Assembly (NCBI GenBank): GCA_963702175.1
Contig: OY969721.1
Coordinates: forward strand, 1,922,001-1,986,000
DNA: 64,000 bases
Source: VRUE01 sp963702175
GTDB lineage: Bacteria > Actinomycetota > Thermoleophilia > Solirubrobacterales > 70-9
Reading direction: 5' to 3'
Below are positions 1 through 7,656 of the stretch, in pieces. Made by a program: the position numbers and the translations under genes. The first letter of the stretch is position 1. Each line of letters starts with the position of its first letter. The notes beneath the pieces were generated by a model. That model did no database searches and was not told the origin of the DNA. It worked only from the letters and a program-made list of their open reading frames with translations.

Positions 1-1
1 C

Positions 2-274
2 GTGTTGAAGATTGGCTTCCCCGCCGACCTGACCTTCAACAAGCGAAAGGCAGAGGCGCCCGAGAAGCGAGATCAGCTTGCCGACGCCATCGAGGCGGTG
101 GCCGGCACCCGGCTGCGACCCGTCTACGTCACGCTCAACGGCGAGGAGGAGGAGCCGGCGGGGACCGGCGCGGGGGCCGGCGAAGAGAGCGCTGCGCCTG
201 AGTCCGACGAGATGGACGAGGACGCGCTGATAGAAAGACTGAAGAGCGAGTTCGACGCGGAGGAGGTCAGCTAG
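2..274 (+). CDS. dnaX: DNA polymerase III subunit gamma/tau, C-terminal end (partial)
   Basis: Only the last 90 or so codons are inside the window; the reading frame is already open at the left edge, so the gene starts upstream. The visible part has the short alpha/beta segment that closes many DnaX proteins (LKIGFPADLTFNKRKAE, then a helix, then GTRLRPVYVTL), followed by a Glu/Ala/Gly-rich tail. DnaX is the clamp-loader subunit of the replicative polymerase. The identification rests mainly on context, because dnaX-ybaB-recR is one of the most conserved bacterial gene orders and the next two genes are clearly ybaB and recR. Its stop codon is three bases before the GTG of ybaB, so the two are cotranscribed. 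Confidence 0.8.
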   Translation: MLKIGFPADLTFNKRKAEAPEKRDQLADAIEAVAGTRLRPVYVTLNGEEEEPAGTGAGAGEESAAPESDEMDEDALIERLKSEFDAEEVS

Positions 275-277
275 ATC

Positions 278-616
278 GTGGCGAGAGGCGGCATGCCCGG
301 GGGGTTCGACGTGAACGCGCTGATGAAACAAGCGCAGAAGATGCAGGACGAGATGCTCCAGGCGCAGGAGCAGCTCAAGGACGAGGTCGTCGAGGCGAGC
401 GCCGGGGGTGGCATGGTCAAGGTGAAGATGGGCGGCGACCTGACCCTGCGCGAGATCGTGATCGACCCTGAGGCGATCGACCCCGAGGAGGCCGAGCTGC
501 TCGCCGAGATGGTCCAGGCCGCGGTCAACGAGGCTCTGCGTGCGGCCCAGGAGCTGGCCAGCTCGAAGATGGGCGGGATCACCGGAGGCGGCCTGGGCGG
601 CCTGCCGGGGATGTGA
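278..616 (+). CDS. ybaB: YbaB/EbfC family nucleoid-associated protein
   Basis: A 112-residue protein of the usual YbaB/EbfC size. A glycine-rich N-terminus (GGMPGGFDVNALMKQAQKMQ) leads into a helix, the typical VEASAGGGMVKVKMGGD beta strands and the EIVIDPEAIDPEE turn, and ends in a Gly-rich tail. Family members form dimers that bind DNA without strong sequence preference and are found between dnaX and recR in many phyla, as here. The GTG start at 278 lies three bases after the dnaX stop. Its stop is followed directly by a copy of the intercistronic repeat C, which separates it from recR. Confidence 0.93.
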   Translation: MARGGMPGGFDVNALMKQAQKMQDEMLQAQEQLKDEVVEASAGGGMVKVKMGGDLTLREIVIDPEAIDPEEAELLAEMVQAAVNEALRAAQELASSKMGGITGGGLGGLPGM

Positions 617-670
617 GCCAGTGCGGAGCGAGCGTGCATATCTGACTCTTCGCGAGCGGAGCACTGGCGA
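617..670 (+). repeat. Family C intercistronic element, copy 1 (ybaB-recR spacer)
   Basis: The element begins at the base after the ybaB stop. GCCAGTGC at 617-624 is perfectly complementary to GCACTGGC at 662-669, enclosing direct repeats of GCGAGCG and the family core at 632-654 (GTGCATATCTG, two variable bases, TCTTCGCG). The same core occurs at 26358, 34066 and, on the minus strand, 40318, each time in a spacer between two genes pointing the same way as the core. No open frame runs through it. It is probably a feature of the mRNA between cistrons, but its function is not known to me. Confidence 0.8.
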
Positions 671-682
671 AGCCTGGTTGTC

Positions 683-1285
683 GTGAGCGCCGAGGGCCCG
701 GCGCCGCTGGCGCGCCTCGTCGTTGAGCTCTCGCGCCTGCCGGGGATCGGCCAGCGCACCGCACAGCGGCTCGCCTTCCACCTACTGCGTGCACCCGACG
801 AAGAGGCGGCGGCGCTTGCCGAGGCGATCCGCGAGGTGAAGGAGAAGGTCGGCCTTTGCGAGCAGTGCTTCAACCTCGCCGAGGACCCGCTCTGCCGGAT
901 CTGTACCGACACGACCCGCGACCAAGCGACGATCTGCGTGGTCGAGGAACCCGCCGACGTGATCCCGATCGAGCGCACCCACGAGTACCGCGGCCTCTAC
1001 CACGTCCTCGGCGGCGCTCTCTCGCCGATCGACGGCGTCGACGCTGAGGACCTGAAGATCGCCGAGCTGGTGCGCCGCGTCGAGGGCGGCGAGGTGCGCG
1101 AGGTCGTCCTCGCCACTAACCCAACCACGACCGGGGAGGCGACCGCGCTGCACATCGCCGAGCGCCTACGTGGTCAGGCCACGGTCACCCGGTTGGCCAG
1201 CGGCCTCCCGGTGGGAGCCGACCTCGAGCACGCCGACGAGGTCACTCTCGGCAAGGCCCTCGCCGGCCGCCGCAGCCTCGACTAG
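683..1285 (+). CDS. recR: Recombination mediator RecR
   Basis: A 200-residue protein, standard RecR length. In order: a helix-hairpin-helix (LPGIGQRTAQRLAFHLL, residues 19-35), a four-cysteine zinc motif (C59, C62, C71, C74), a Toprim domain beginning ICVVEEPADVIPIE, and the C-terminal segment VTRLASGLPVGADLEHADEVT. RecR works with RecO and RecF to load RecA at gapped DNA. The GTG at 683 gives the family N-terminus. Its TAG stop overlaps the stop of the convergent hydrolase gene (1282-1285 reads CTAG on both strands), so the two genes share their ends. Confidence 0.97.
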   Translation: MSAEGPAPLARLVVELSRLPGIGQRTAQRLAFHLLRAPDEEAAALAEAIREVKEKVGLCEQCFNLAEDPLCRICTDTTRDQATICVVEEPADVIPIERTHEYRGLYHVLGGALSPIDGVDAEDLKIAELVRRVEGGEVREVVLATNPTTTGEATALHIAERLRGQATVTRLASGLPVGADLEHADEVTLGKALAGRRSLD

Positions 1286-2433
1286 CGACCCTTGATTCGG
1301 GCAAGGAAAGCCGTGAGCCGGCGCTCGTACAGCGCCGGGTCGACGTTCCACGCCTCGGTGTGGCCTGCTCTCGGGACACGAAAGTAAGTGACCCGGCGCG
1401 GCAGCTCCTCGGCCAGCGCGTCGCTGGTCGAGATCGGCACGACCTCGTCCTCGCCGCCGTGGAAGAGCAGGATCGGCAGCTGCAGCGCATCGGTGTGCTG
1501 AAGGGCGTCGAGGTCGTCCCAGTCGGCGTCGATGCGTGTTCCGATCGCCCACTCGACCGGGATCGTGCTGAACGAGGGCAGCCCCATCTCGGTTGCGTTG
1601 AAGGAGATCGTCTCCTTCCAGTTCAGCGCCGGGGCATCGAGGACAAGTCCGGCGACGCGAGACGCGAGAGAGGAGTGCTGCATGAACTGGGTGACGAGCG
1701 AACCTCCCATCGAGTAACCGACGAGCACGAGCCGGCGTGCCCCCTGGTCGAGCGCGTAACGCACTGCCGCCTCGAGGTCGTGCCACTCGGTCAGGCCCAT
1801 GTGATGGAGGTCATCCGGGCTCGGTGGCGCGCCCAGATCCTCGCGGTAGGTGATCAGCAGACTTGGCAAGCCGGCGCGACGCAGGGTGGGGACGATCTGC
1901 AGTCCACCCTGTGGGGTGTCGTTGATCCCATGGACGAGGATCGCCCAGGTCTTGTTGCGGCTGGGGACAAGCCAGGCTGGCATCGGACCCAGCTCTGCGG
2001 GGACGCGGACGTTGGCGAAGGGGAGCCCGAGTGCCTGCCCCGGATCGCCCGAGTAGACGCGGGCGATCGCCACCTTCATGCCCGGCGCGAGGTAGCCGCG
2101 AACCGAGCGCAGCGTGCGGGTCACCGTGTCGCCATCGATAGCGACGATCCGGCCAGCGACCGCGTGGCCAGCCTGCCAGGCCAGTCCGTAGACGCCGGGC
2201 CGTTCGCTCTCTTCTGAGCGCGAGAGGACGACCCGGCCGGGGGCGAGCCGTACGACCTTTTGGTCTTCGGGCCAGGCCGAGTGGTCGGGGACGAGTACCG
2301 CGGAGGAGAAGTGCCAGCTCACCGCAGCCGCGATGGCCACCACCGCCAGCAGTCCAGCGGCCGCGGCCACCCACCACCGGTAGCGACGCAGCCAGGCCAT
2401 GAAGCCGGAAGCCTTTGCGCCGATCCCTCCCAC
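1282..2433 (-). CDS. Membrane-anchored alpha/beta hydrolase
   Basis: 383 residues. One transmembrane anchor (about residues 21-45) is followed by a roughly 110-residue beta-rich region and an alpha/beta-hydrolase domain from about residue 163. The nucleophile elbow is GYSMGGS with Ser241, the acid is probably Asp329 (GGEDEVVP) and the base His358 (AGHTEAW); the oxyanion segment is LVHGIND. Such proteins are esterases or peptidases facing outward; the substrate cannot be told from sequence. The GTG at 2433 is the longest sensible start; an ATG at 2400 would still keep the anchor. It is divergent from the GGDEF gene and convergent with recR. Confidence 0.85.
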   Translation of the reverse strand: MGGIGAKASGFMAWLRRYRWWVAAAAGLLAVVAIAAAVSWHFSSAVLVPDHSAWPEDQKVVRLAPGRVVLSRSEESERPGVYGLAWQAGHAVAGRIVAIDGDTVTRTLRSVRGYLAPGMKVAIARVYSGDPGQALGLPFANVRVPAELGPMPAWLVPSRNKTWAILVHGINDTPQGGLQIVPTLRRAGLPSLLITYREDLGAPPSPDDLHHMGLTEWHDLEAAVRYALDQGARRLVLVGYSMGGSLVTQFMQHSSLASRVAGLVLDAPALNWKETISFNATEMGLPSFSTIPVEWAIGTRIDADWDDLDALQHTDALQLPILLFHGGEDEVVPISTSDALAEELPRRVTYFRVPRAGHTEAWNVDPALYERRLTAFLARIKGR

Positions 2434-2456
2434 GTGGGCAGCCTACTTCCCGAAAC

Positions 2457-2482
2457 TGGACAAATTCCTGGACGATTGTCCA
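2457..2482. promoter_or_regulatory. Inverted repeat in the hydrolase/GGDEF divergent spacer
   Basis: TGGACAA at 2457-2463 and TTGTCCA at 2476-2482 are perfect inverted half-sites with a 12-base spacer, in the 107-base region between two divergent genes. This looks like a dimeric repressor or activator site. TGTCCAT is shared with the palindrome at 3212-3232 in front of the MerR-type gene, so both may be read by one regulator. That link is inference only. Confidence 0.45.
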
Positions 2483-2540
2483 TTCGCAAATAGCGAGTTT
2501 TTCTGCGAGTGTCATCCGGACTCTTGGGCAAGGTGACGGT

Positions 2541-3212
2541 GTGGCGGATGACAACGACTCAGGATCAGGCTCGAATCCGAGCGATCTCGCCCGCGAGCTG
2601 TTTGCCGTGGCCGCGCAAAAGCTCGCCGAGGACTTCAGCTCGGTCACCGCAACCGCGGTCGAGGCGCTGCGGGAGGGTGGGGCTACCGCGGGTGGAGGAA
2701 TCGATCACCCGGAGCCTCGTCCCAACCTGCGCGGTAATGGCGAGGTACGCCGCCGCCTCGACCAGCTGATCGAGGCCCACCGCCGCTACGAGCACCCCTT
2801 CAGCCTCGTCGTTTTCGACGTCGAAGGGCCTGGAGCCCGCAACGGCGCCGGCGACGAAGGCAGGGAGACGGCGCTGACCGTGACTGGGGCGGCCCTACAT
2901 GACAGCGTTCGCATCCTGGACGACACCTTCCGGCTCGAAGGCAACGGGCTCTGCGTGCTGGCACCGAACCAGAGCACCGTCGGCGGGGTGCAGATGGCGG
3001 AGCGGCTGCTGGGGATGCTGGACGAGCTGGAGGCCGCCGGCGGCCTGAGCATCTCGATCTCAGCCGGGGTGGTCGCCTGCCCCGACCACGGCGACGATCC
3101 GGACGCGCTACTGCGCAAGGCCGACGAGGCGATGTGGCGAGCACGCGCGGTCGGCCAGCCGGTCGGCGTCGGCGCGCTCGAGTCCCGCTCCGGCTCCTTG
3201 CAAGATCGCTGA
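2541..3212 (+). CDS. Degenerate GGDEF-domain protein
   Basis: 223 residues from the GTG at 2541, which has an AAGGTG ribosome site just upstream; earlier in-frame codons run into the divergent gene's control region and were not used. An N-terminal helical segment (about 1-55) precedes a GGDEF-type fold: RRRLDQLIEAHRRYEHPFSLVVFDVEG, then the position of the active loop, then the usual end SAGVVACPDHGDDPDALLRKADEAMWRAR. Where active diguanylate cyclases read GGDEF this protein reads EGNGL, so it almost certainly does not make cyclic di-GMP and may instead bind a nucleotide or act as a dimerising scaffold. A MerR-type gene follows in the same direction. Confidence 0.8.
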   Translation: MADDNDSGSGSNPSDLARELFAVAAQKLAEDFSSVTATAVEALREGGATAGGGIDHPEPRPNLRGNGEVRRRLDQLIEAHRRYEHPFSLVVFDVEGPGARNGAGDEGRETALTVTGAALHDSVRILDDTFRLEGNGLCVLAPNQSTVGGVQMAERLLGMLDELEAAGGLSISISAGVVACPDHGDDPDALLRKADEAMWRARAVGQPVGVGALESRSGSLQDR

Positions 3213-3230
3213 CAGATTCCGTAAATCTGT
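3212..3230. promoter_or_regulatory. Palindrome upstream of the MerR-type gene
   Basis: ACAGATT (3212-3218) and AATCTGT (3224-3230) form a perfect 7-base inverted repeat with a 5-base spacer. It begins at the stop codon of the GGDEF gene and lies 37 bases before the MerR-type start. MerR proteins bind such short dyads between promoter elements, so autoregulation is plausible; a weak terminator for the upstream gene is the alternative. Confidence 0.5.
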
Positions 3231-3266
3231 CCATAACCGGCGTAAACCTGGGTTTTCGGTGCCAGA

Positions 3267-4115
3267 ATGCTGCGCATGCCGGGGATCCGAACCAACGCCG
3301 CTGCCGAAGTTCTCGGCGTCAGCCCCAACACGCTGCGCAGCTGGGAGCGTCGCTACGGCTATCCCACACCGAAGCGGACTGAGGGCAACCATCGCAACTA
3401 TGAGCTGGTCGAGCTGCAGACCCTGCGCGACGCGCTCGCTCAGACCGGCAACATCTCTTCGGCGATCGAGCTGGCGCGCCAGCGTCAGGAGGCACCGGCG
3501 AGCAGCGGCAACCTGCTCGCGGCGCTAGAGAGCTTCGACGAGGACGCCGCCGACCGTGCAGTTGAGGAGAGCCTGGCGCTGCGGCCGCTGGAGCGCACGG
3601 TCGAGGAGCTGCTGCTGCCGGCGATCGACGAGCTCGCGACCGATCCCGAGCGCGAGGCCGAGCTGGAGTTCTCCGCCCGCTGGGCGATGAGCTGGCTGCA
3701 CGGCGCTCGTCGCCTCGCTTCCGCCGCCTCCCGCCCGGCCGGGATCCTGCTGCTCGACTCCAGCAACGCCCAGGACGCGGAGGAGGTCCACGCCCAGGCG
3801 CTCGACCTGACCTTGCGGCGGGCGGGCTTCCGAGTCCTGATGCTTTCCCATGAGCTCGGCGAGGAGCGCCTCGATCGCGCCCTGCGCGCGCTCGACCCGA
3901 CCGCGATCGTGCTTTGCGGCCCGGGCCAGGACACGGCCTCCGCGGTACAGCTGGTGCGCAAGATCCGCGAGCTCGGCTTCGACGCGCCCCTCTTTGGCTT
4001 CCGCGCCAGCGGCCTGATCGGCGACGCCATCCCCTCCGCGGGGAGCGCGCCCAGCGAGGTGACCGGCATGCTCAACGCCGATCTTCGCCGCCGCGCCACC
4101 CAAGCCTTCGCCTGA
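3267..4115 (+). CDS. MerR-family regulator with a B12-binding-like C-terminal domain
   Basis: 282 residues. The N-terminus is a MerR winged helix (NAAAEVLGVSPNTLRSWERRYGYPTP, recognition residues like those of CarH/LitR, then RNYELVELQTLRDAL). Residues about 85-165 form a helical bundle and about 165-275 a Rossmann-like domain (ILLLDSSNAQDAEEVHAQALDLTLRRAGFRVLML) resembling the cobalamin-binding half of CarH. The classical cobalamin ligand motif DxHxxG is not present and I do not see the W-x9-EH signature of the light-sensing group, so B12 binding is uncertain. Two ATG codons (3267, 3276) compete for the start. Element D1 begins exactly at its TGA stop. Confidence 0.85.
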   Translation: MLRMPGIRTNAAAEVLGVSPNTLRSWERRYGYPTPKRTEGNHRNYELVELQTLRDALAQTGNISSAIELARQRQEAPASSGNLLAALESFDEDAADRAVEESLALRPLERTVEELLLPAIDELATDPEREAELEFSARWAMSWLHGARRLASAASRPAGILLLDSSNAQDAEEVHAQALDLTLRRAGFRVLMLSHELGEERLDRALRALDPTAIVLCGPGQDTASAVQLVRKIRELGFDAPLFGFRASGLIGDAIPSAGSAPSEVTGMLNADLRRRATQAFA

Positions 4116-4213
4116 GGCCGCCTGACCGGCGCATCTCTGCGTCCTCGGATCGCTCACGTGCAGTGCACGCTTCGCTCCCTGCGTCCTTGACCTGCTTGGT
4201 CAGCCGGCCTCAG
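4112..4213 (+). repeat. Structured element D, copy 1
   Basis: The 16-base arms at 4112-4127 and 4198-4213 pair with one mismatch; the TGA of the left arm is the stop codon of the MerR-type gene. Inside is the D-family core: GCGTCCTCGG, a short hairpin (GTGCA at 4158-4162, TGCAC at 4164-4168), CGCTCCCTGCGTCCTTG. Copies 2 and 3 (55156-55256; 59801-59902 minus) share the core but have other arms. It may end or protect transcripts, or be a mobile palindromic repeat. Confidence 0.8.
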
Positions 4214-4242
4214 CCCGGCGAGCTCAACAGATGAGTATGCAT

Positions 4243-4254
4243 TATATAGATATA
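4243..4254. promoter_or_regulatory. Likely ArsR operator
   Basis: TATAT-AG-ATATA at 4243-4254 sits in a strikingly AT-rich island (4230-4265), 16 bases before the arsR start, in otherwise GC-rich DNA. ArsR/SmtB proteins bind imperfect AT-rich dyads of this kind near their own promoters, so this is the expected autoregulatory site. Confidence 0.6.
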
Positions 4255-4270
4255 CTTCGATATTAGCCTC

Positions 4271-4624
4271 ATGGCCACCGACCTGAAGCTGACCCCGAAG
4301 CAGAAGCGCCCAGCAGGCGAGCCTTGCTGCGAGCCGGTCGTCTATCCCGACGTTCAGCGAGCGCAGGCGCAGCGGATGGCGGCCGTCGCCAAGGCGCTCG
4401 GCGACCCGATCCGCCTCCAACTGGTGGACGTGCTGCGAAAGCACGCGGGCAAGGTCTGCGTCTGCGAGCTGGTGCCTCTGTTCGATCTCTCCCAGCCCAC
4501 CGTTTCCCACCATCTCAAGGTCTTGCGCGATGCGGGTATCGTCGCCTCCGAGCGTCAGGGGCTTTGGGCCTACTACTACGTGATCCCCGATTCCCTGGAG
4601 GAGTTTTCAAAATGGCTGAGTTGA
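4271..4624 (+). CDS. ArsR/SmtB-family metal(loid)-responsive repressor
   Basis: 117 residues with a winged helix typical of ArsR repressors: AKALGDPIRLQLVDVLRKHAG, then VCVCELVPLFDLSQPTVSHHLKVLRDAGIVASERQG. Cys63 and Cys65 (CVC) lie in the position of the arsenite-sensing cysteines of ArsR, and an extra CC pair is at 19-20. These proteins leave their operator when As(III), Sb(III) or a similar thiophilic ion binds. The gene overlaps the next one by 13 bases and heads a three-gene unit with a cysteine-rich peptide and an R2-like diiron protein rather than the usual arsB/arsC genes. Confidence 0.93.
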   Translation: MATDLKLTPKQKRPAGEPCCEPVVYPDVQRAQAQRMAAVAKALGDPIRLQLVDVLRKHAGKVCVCELVPLFDLSQPTVSHHLKVLRDAGIVASERQGLWAYYYVIPDSLEEFSKWLS

Positions 4625-4755
4625 CCGAATCGACCGGCGACGCCGCAACCTCGACCTGCTGCCCGCCGGACCAGCAGATCGACTGCTGTGCGCCTTCTGA
4701 CAAGGCGGAGTGCTGTGCTCCCGAATCCTCGACCTGCGGGTGCTCGGGCCAGTGA
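4612..4755 (+). CDS. 47-residue cysteine-rich peptide
   Basis: ATG at 4612, inside the end of arsR, to TGA at 4755. The peptide carries three CC pairs and one CxC (CCPP, CCAP, CCAP, CGC), eight cysteines in the last 32 residues with Pro, Ser and Glu between them, and no hydrophobic signal. The arrangement suggests a metal or metalloid-binding peptide working with the ArsR sensor upstream. Both ends overlap neighbours (13 bases with arsR, 4 with the R2-like gene), which argues for real, coupled translation rather than a chance frame. I do not recognise it as a named family. Confidence 0.65.
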   Translation: MAELTESTGDAATSTCCPPDQQIDCCAPSDKAECCAPESSTCGCSGQ

Positions 4756-5585
4756 GCGAGATTCACCTCTTCGACCCGCAGGCGCTCTACCGCCACTGGG
4801 AGGACCAGCAGTGGTCTCCCTTCGCGATTGACCTCGAGGCCGACCGCGAGCAGTGGCAGGGACTCGGCGGCGAGGACCGGGGGCTGATCTTCTGGGTGCT
4901 CTCCTCGCTGATGGTGGCCGAGGAGCGGATCACGACCAAGTTCTCTGGTCTGGTTGGGGCCTACGGCACCGAGGAGGAGGCGACGTTTCTGGCGACCCAA
5001 CAGGTCGATGAGGCCCGCCACATGCAGTTCTACGCCCGCTTCCAGGACGAGGTCGTCGCCGATCCGGCCGCGATCGCCGCCCACGTCGGGCGCGCCCGCG
5101 AGCAAATCTCACCGGCCTTCCGGGCGATCTTCGACGTGGCCCTGGTCGAGGCCCACGAGCAGCTTGTCGCCAACCCTGGCGACGTCGAGGCAAAGGTCCG
5201 CTTTGTCACCCTCTACCACCAGATCCTCGAGGGAACGCTGGGGTTGACCTCGTTCAACTTCGTCACCGGATACCTCGAGCGCGAGAAGCTCCTGCCGGGT
5301 TTCGTCGAGGGCTACTCGAAAATCCACCACGACGAGCAGCGCCACATCGGCTACGGCACCTGGTACCTGCGCCAAGCCGTCGCGGACGATCCGGCGCTGG
5401 GCGACGTCGTGCGCCAGACGCTGCGCGACCTGCTGCCGGCGGTCGCCGAGTCTCTGACCCCTCCGGACCGCGACGGCACCGATTGGGACGCGCTCGGCGC
5501 GAACTCGGAGGAGATCCGCGACTTCGCCATCGGGGGCCTGAAACGGCGCCTCGAGATCATCGGTGTACCGCTGTCGACGCTCTAG
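4752..5585 (+). CDS. R2-like diiron (ferritin-superfamily) oxidase
   Basis: 277 residues from the GTG at 4752, which overlaps the stop of the cysteine-rich peptide (GTGA). The four-helix diiron ligand set is complete: Glu57 or 58 (AEERI), Glu87 and His90 (DEARH), Glu160 (ILEGT), Glu195 and His198 (DEQRH). The spacing matches the ribonucleotide reductase R2 and R2-like ligand-binding oxidase group. No radical-path C-terminal tail or nrdA neighbour is visible, so it is more likely an R2-like oxidase than a true R2 subunit. A paralogue with the same TQQVDE(A/V)RH segment is at 59899-61185. Its link to a metalloid sensor is unusual. Confidence 0.82.
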   Translation: MSEIHLFDPQALYRHWEDQQWSPFAIDLEADREQWQGLGGEDRGLIFWVLSSLMVAEERITTKFSGLVGAYGTEEEATFLATQQVDEARHMQFYARFQDEVVADPAAIAAHVGRAREQISPAFRAIFDVALVEAHEQLVANPGDVEAKVRFVTLYHQILEGTLGLTSFNFVTGYLEREKLLPGFVEGYSKIHHDEQRHIGYGTWYLRQAVADDPALGDVVRQTLRDLLPAVAESLTPPDRDGTDWDALGANSEEIRDFAIGGLKRRLEIIGVPLSTL

Positions 5586-5593
5586 AAGTGGCT

Positions 5594-5637
5594 TTAACCA
5601 CCTGGTAGCACCCTAGTTACATCCTTGACACGCGCTG
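5594..5637 (+). promoter_or_regulatory. 11-base-periodic units upstream of the secreted block (Pho-box-like)
   Basis: Four consecutive 11-base units start at 5594 (TTAACC), 5605 (GTAGCA), 5616 (GTTACA) and 5627 (GACACG). PhoP/PhoB-type regulators bind direct repeats with 11-base spacing, and similar units precede the PstS-like gene at 9736-9812. The units here are degenerate, so this is a suggestion rather than a firm site. Confidence 0.35.
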
Positions 5638-5643
5638 GCGGGA

Positions 5644-7656
5644 ATGTCTGGGGCCATGCGCGATCGACTCTCGCCGCGCCTGCCACTCGGCCTCGCGGTG
5701 GCGGCGCTCGCATGCACGCCGTTCGTTGGGCCGGTCCCCGCCGGCGCCGTGGTTTCCGACGTGCGGCCGATCGACGGGCCGAGCGCCGACGTGATCGACG
5801 TCGCCGACGCGGCGATGGCGGAGGACGGCAGCGGCGGGATCGTCTACCTGAAGCGGGCCGAGGGACGCAATCACGTCTACGCGGTGCGGTTCGGCAAAGG
5901 GGGCTGGGGACCGCCGCAGCGGGTCGACGCGGGCCAGTCCTTCGACTCGAGCTGGGCCCGGATCGGAGCCGGGGACGGCGGCCGGCTGGTTGTCACCTGG
6001 GTGCAGGAGTTCGGGATCGAAAGCGACCGGATGTTCTCGGCGACCCTCGATCCCGGCGCGACCGGCTTCCAGCCGCCGGTTCCGATCGACTTCAACGTGG
6101 GCGAAGCAACCTCGACCTACCCGGACCTGGCGATGAACCGAGGTGGGCAGGCCTACCTCGTCTACCGCGTCGTCACCGACGTCAGTCCCTCGAACCCGCC
6201 GGGCTACATCGGCGCGGACCTGCGCGCTGCGCGCTACAACGGCCGGCTCTGGTCGGTGCTCGGAACGCCGCTCGACCGCAACATCGCCACCCCGGTGCGG
6301 ACTCCAACAGAGGAGAACGCGCCCGAGGTCGGGATCGACGTCCAGGGCCAGGGGGTTGTCGCCTGGCAGGAGCCAGACGACGAGTTCGTCGACCGCGTCT
6401 GGGTACGGCGCCTGTTCGGCTCCAGCTTCGGCCTTCAGATCCAGGCGAGCCCATCCACCTGGGAAGGGGTGCCTCTGCGCGGTCCTGCCGACGCCTTCTC
6501 ACTCGACGTCTCCGGCTTTGGCCAGGTCGCCGTGGCGGTCCGTCAGCAGCCCGGCCAGGCGAGCAAGCTGGACGCGACGCGCGTTCTCGTCAACGAGCTG
6601 CCCGATGTCTTTTCCGAGAAAGCGGGTGCCTTCGGCGGGCCGCGGCTGGCCGATGGCGGTGCGCGCGGCGGGCTCGGGGCACCCAGCGTCGCGGTTGACC
6701 CGCGCGGCCTCTTCGCTGCCGGGTTCGGTTCGGGCCCCGCCACGCTGCTCGCCTCCGGCGACGACGCCGCGGTCGGCAAAGTCGTGCGACTCGACGGCGG
6801 AGCGAGCTCTGAGGCGGGCGACCCGCTCGTGGACCTGGCGGAGACCGGCGCCGCGGTGGCCGCCTGGCGCGAGCTGCGAGGCGCAGTCGGCCTGGTCGGC
6901 GTGCAGGAGCGCCGCGCCGACGGCGTGGTCGAGCCGAGCGAGCTGAGTGCACCCCGCGGCGGCGCGGTCGGACGGCTGACGATGGGAGGCTCCGGACTCG
7001 GTGACGCGATCCTCGCCTGGCGGCAGGGAGCTGGCGACAACGTCCAGATCGCCGCCGCGGTGGTCGATGCGCCGCCCGATCCGTTCCTCGTCCTGCTGCC
7101 CAGCGGCTGGCAGCGCAAGGGCAGGATCCCGATCGCCTGGGACCGCACGCTGAACGCGATCGGCGGGGTCCGCTACTCGGTCAGCGTCGACGACGAGCCG
7201 GTGGTCGAAAACCTGCGCCGCCTGCAGACCCGCCTCACCCGCGACCAGGTCGAAGACGGCCGCCACCGGATCCAGATCTTCGCGGTCGACAATGCGGGGC
7301 AAGAGACCGGCAGCCGCGCCGGCTTCCTTCGCGTCGACCGCATCGGCCCGAAGGTGCAGCTGCGGCGGCGAGGCAGGACGCTGATCGTTGCCGTCTCCGA
7401 TGGGCCGCGCCGCTCGACTTCCGGTCTGCGCCGCGGCTCCGTCAAGGTCTCCTTCGGCGACCGCAAGGGGGGATCGGCCTCGGCTTCAGCCGCCAGAAAG
7501 CAGAAGGCAGATCGGGATGAGAAAAAGGGAAAGCGACCGGTGATCGTGCGGGTGCGCCACACCTATTCCGGCCCGGGGCGCTACCGCCTGAGGGTGAGGG
7601 CGCGGGACAAGGCGGGCAACGTCAGGACCGTGACGCGGCCGGTGAAGATCGGATGA
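5644..7656 (+). CDS. Secreted propeller-like protein
   Basis: 670 residues. A signal peptide (RLPLGLAVAALACTPFVGPVPAGA, cleavage near residue 35) leads into about 430 residues of repeated beta units with GGRLVVTWVQEF, GQAYLVYRVV and GQGVVAWQEPDD-type strands, as in sialidase or WD-like propellers that report on each 'observed value'. A C-terminal half contains an Ig-like segment (IPIAWDRTLNAIGGVRYSVSVDDEPV, then DGRHRIQIFAVDNAGQETG) and a final basic region. No catalytic motif is recognised. It overlaps the next gene by 4 bases. It may be an extracellular binding or cell-surface protein. Candidate Pho-like units lie just upstream. Confidence 0.8.
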   Translation: MSGAMRDRLSPRLPLGLAVAALACTPFVGPVPAGAVVSDVRPIDGPSADVIDVADAAMAEDGSGGIVYLKRAEGRNHVYAVRFGKGGWGPPQRVDAGQSFDSSWARIGAGDGGRLVVTWVQEFGIESDRMFSATLDPGATGFQPPVPIDFNVGEATSTYPDLAMNRGGQAYLVYRVVTDVSPSNPPGYIGADLRAARYNGRLWSVLGTPLDRNIATPVRTPTEENAPEVGIDVQGQGVVAWQEPDDEFVDRVWVRRLFGSSFGLQIQASPSTWEGVPLRGPADAFSLDVSGFGQVAVAVRQQPGQASKLDATRVLVNELPDVFSEKAGAFGGPRLADGGARGGLGAPSVAVDPRGLFAAGFGSGPATLLASGDDAAVGKVVRLDGGASSEAGDPLVDLAETGAAVAAWRELRGAVGLVGVQERRADGVVEPSELSAPRGGAVGRLTMGGSGLGDAILAWRQGAGDNVQIAAAVVDAPPDPFLVLLPSGWQRKGRIPIAWDRTLNAIGGVRYSVSVDDEPVVENLRRLQTRLTRDQVEDGRHRIQIFAVDNAGQETGSRAGFLRVDRIGPKVQLRRRGRTLIVAVSDGPRRSTSGLRRGSVKVSFGDRKGGSASASAARKQKADRDEKKGKRPVIVRVRHTYSGPGRYRLRVRARDKAGNVRTVTRPVKIG

